Shown here piece by piece: positions 6,400-7,832 of a DNA stretch of 7,832 nt. The DNA comes from Clostridia bacterium. Its GTDB lineage: Bacteria; Bacillota; Clostridia; Oscillospirales; CAG-272. Within the stretch, counting starts at the first letter, position 1. Every line of letters begins with the position of its first letter. The stretch spans positions 1 to 7,832 of the forward strand of contig JAFTUB010000137.1 of NCBI GenBank assembly GCA_017466495.1. Reading direction: 5' to 3'. Made by a program: the position numbers and the translations under genes. The notes below the pieces were generated by a model. That model saw nothing but the letters and a program-made list of their open reading frames with translations. It had not been told where the DNA came from and searched no databases.

Positions 6400-7677
6400 A
6401 TGGCCGCAACATCATCTCCCCCCGCTCCGAAAAAAACGCGGGAGGAAACGTCCCCCAAAAAGCCTGTCCCGCCGGTAGAGCCGCCCCATGGGGATACGTC
6501 CGAGACGAGCTACTACGCCAAAGTCGCCTCTCGCTACCGCACCGCGAAGTATCTGACCGTCTTTTTGTTGGTCCTGCTTCTGCTGGGCGGACTCGTCATG
6601 GGTTCGGGGAACATTACCTATGCCAATTTCGTTTATCTGCTGCGTGACCTGGATGTGGTCTTTGATGCGGTAGGGGGCACGGATGCCGACAGCCTGCATT
6701 ACAGCACGGCGGAGGACCGGCAGTATGTGGCCTACCGCGACGGCCTCGCCCTGGTGAGCCACGATGGGGTGCAGATCTATAACAGCGGGGGAAAGCGCAC
6801 CCTGGAGGATGACCCCGACTATTCCGACCCCCGCGCCGTGGCCTCCGACCGCTACCTGCTGACCTACGACCGCAATGGCGGGGGATATACCCTGTACAAC
6901 TCCCTCTCGGCGGTTTACCGCGATACCCTTGATTACCCCATCCATGGGGCAGCCATCTCGGATTCAGGGTATTACGCCGTGATCTCCGAAACCAGGGAAT
7001 ACACTTCGGCAGTATTGCTTTACAACAAGAACTGCAAGTTGGTCAACCGCTATCTCAAGGATAAATATGTGATCGACGCGGCCATCTCCGATGACGGCGA
7101 CCGGATCGCCATGGTGTCTGTCTCCTCCGCACAGGGAGATTACCTGGCGGAATTCCAGTTGTGCGAGCCGGGGAAGGACAGCGCCATTGCCACCTTGAGC
7201 ATTCCCGGCGTTTTCCCCATGTCGGTACGCTTTTTCTCGGACAACAGCTTTGCTGTGCTTTGCGATACCGCAATCTACTTCTACAACGATAACGGAGAGC
7301 TGCAGAAGACCTTCAGCTTCACCGATTCCGCGCCCGAGCGATTTGCACTGGCGGGAAAATATGCCGCCTTGGTCTATCCCGCCAATGTGATGGGGACCGA
7401 GAGCCGGATCTGCATCTTCGACAGTGCCGGCAGTACGGTGACCGAGACGGTGGTGGAGGGCGGTGCACAGGCCATGACCGTGACCGAGAATGCGGTGTGG
7501 CTGATGACCGAGAGTCGGCTTTTCCGGGTGGAGCCCGAGGGGAAGGTTACTTACATATCCCATGACGGCGGTGCCAAAGCGCTTCTGGCAGTGGAGGAGG
7601 ATATTCTGATCTGCTCCCCTTCCTCAGCCCGCCGCTGCCGAGCGTCCGATCTGTCCGACCGTGGTGTCGAATCTTAA
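6400..7677 (+). CDS. DUF5711-like membrane-anchored beta-propeller protein
   Basis: The 425-residue product has a hydrophilic N-terminal tail rich in Pro, Lys and Glu (1-45), one transmembrane segment at about 51-68, and a long region (about 75-415) of repeated beta-strand-like units, such as the aromatic strands near YVAYRDGLALVSHDG (109-123), the AAISDSGYYAVIS and AAISDDGDRIAMVS pair, and ICIFDSAGS. This suggests an extracytoplasmic WD40/propeller-type fold behind a single anchor, which matches my recollection of DUF5711 proteins of Clostridia; the assignment is by overall architecture and neighbour. With a positively charged tail ahead of the helix, an N-in, C-out topology is expected. Biochemical function is unknown and no catalytic motif is seen. 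The start is well fixed by a near-perfect Shine-Dalgarno, AAAGGAGGTG (6385-6394), ahead of the ATG. The gene follows truA by 18 nt and precedes the cvpA-like gene by 18 nt. Confidence 0.75.
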   Translation: MAATSSPPAPKKTREETSPKKPVPPVEPPHGDTSETSYYAKVASRYRTAKYLTVFLLVLLLLGGLVMGSGNITYANFVYLLRDLDVVFDAVGGTDADSLHYSTAEDRQYVAYRDGLALVSHDGVQIYNSGGKRTLEDDPDYSDPRAVASDRYLLTYDRNGGGYTLYNSLSAVYRDTLDYPIHGAAISDSGYYAVISETREYTSAVLLYNKNCKLVNRYLKDKYVIDAAISDDGDRIAMVSVSSAQGDYLAEFQLCEPGKDSAIATLSIPGVFPMSVRFFSDNSFAVLCDTAIYFYNDNGELQKTFSFTDSAPERFALAGKYAALVYPANVMGTESRICIFDSAGSTVTETVVEGGAQAMTVTENAVWLMTESRLFRVEPEGKVTYISHDGGAKALLAVEEDILICSPSSARRCRASDLSDRGVES

Positions 7678-7695
7678 TTGTGGAGGCGATGCATT

Positions 7696-7832
7696 ATGAT
7701 GTTTCTTCTCGATTTGCTTCTAATTATTATCGTGGTGGTCACGGTTGCCCGCTGTACCGTGCGGGGCTTTGTGAAATCGGTGATCAATCTGATTTCTCTT
7801 GTCGTTTCCTTCTTCGTTGCCCGCTATTTCAC
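7696..7832 (+). CDS. CvpA-like membrane protein (5' part only)
   Basis: Only 45 complete codons lie in the window. They encode a hydrophobic helix starting at MMFLLDLLLIII, then a short positively charged turn with the RGF motif (TVRGFVKS, about 24-31), then a second hydrophobic helix. A membrane strand starting with an acidic residue and leading into a G/R-G-F turn is characteristic of the CvpA family (named for colicin V production, of broader unknown envelope role). TGGAGG (7681-7686) sits 9 nt before the ATG at 7696; a second in-frame ATG at 7699 is possible. The assignment is supported by the DUF5711-like gene just upstream, but most of the gene is missing. Confidence 0.65.
   Translation, partial: MMFLLDLLLIIIVVVTVARCTVRGFVKSVINLISLVVSFFVARYF

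Overview
The window looks like chromosomal DNA from a moderately GC-rich Clostridia member, most plausibly of the Oscillospiraceae/Ruminococcaceae type. The grounds are AGGAGG-type ribosome binding sites, a Firmicutes ecfA1-ecfA2-ecfT-truA block, a DUF5711-like gene beside a cvpA-like gene, and a Clostridia-style M14 peptidase homologue. The assignment rests on family resemblance only. No mobile element, CRISPR array, rRNA or tRNA was seen.

Layout. Positions 1-588 (minus strand) hold the N-terminal two thirds or so of an M14 carboxypeptidase-like protein that has lost recognisable zinc-binding residues. A 129-bp divergent intergenic region separates it from a predicted six-helix membrane protein of unknown function (718-1419, plus), which ends at a strong intrinsic terminator (1433-1460). 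A near-consensus sigma-A type promoter (1487-1515) then opens a long same-strand gene run to the window edge: ruvC, a class I SAM-dependent methyltransferase, ecfA1, ecfA2, ecfT, truA, a DUF5711-like membrane-anchored protein, and the start of a cvpA-like gene. Gaps inside the run are 46 nt or less, ecfA2 and ecfT overlap by 4 nt, and no internal terminator is visible, so it is probably one operon.

Function. RuvC resolves Holliday junctions. The methyltransferase and TruA are RNA-modification type enzymes (the methyltransferase target is unknown). EcfA1, EcfA2 and EcfT form the shared energy-coupling module of group II ECF vitamin transporters. No substrate-binding S component is encoded here, so S components must be elsewhere. 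The DUF5711-like and CvpA-like proteins are envelope proteins of unclear role.

Most notable observations. (1) The only good Shine-Dalgarno for ecfA2 lies 35 nt from its ATG, but an 11-bp hairpin fits exactly between them and would bring the spacing to 8 nt, suggesting structure-bridged translation initiation. (2) The M14 homologue has substitutions at both visible zinc-ligand positions and at a neighbouring supporting residue, suggesting a pseudoenzyme. Most of the remainder is ordinary conserved chromosomal content.
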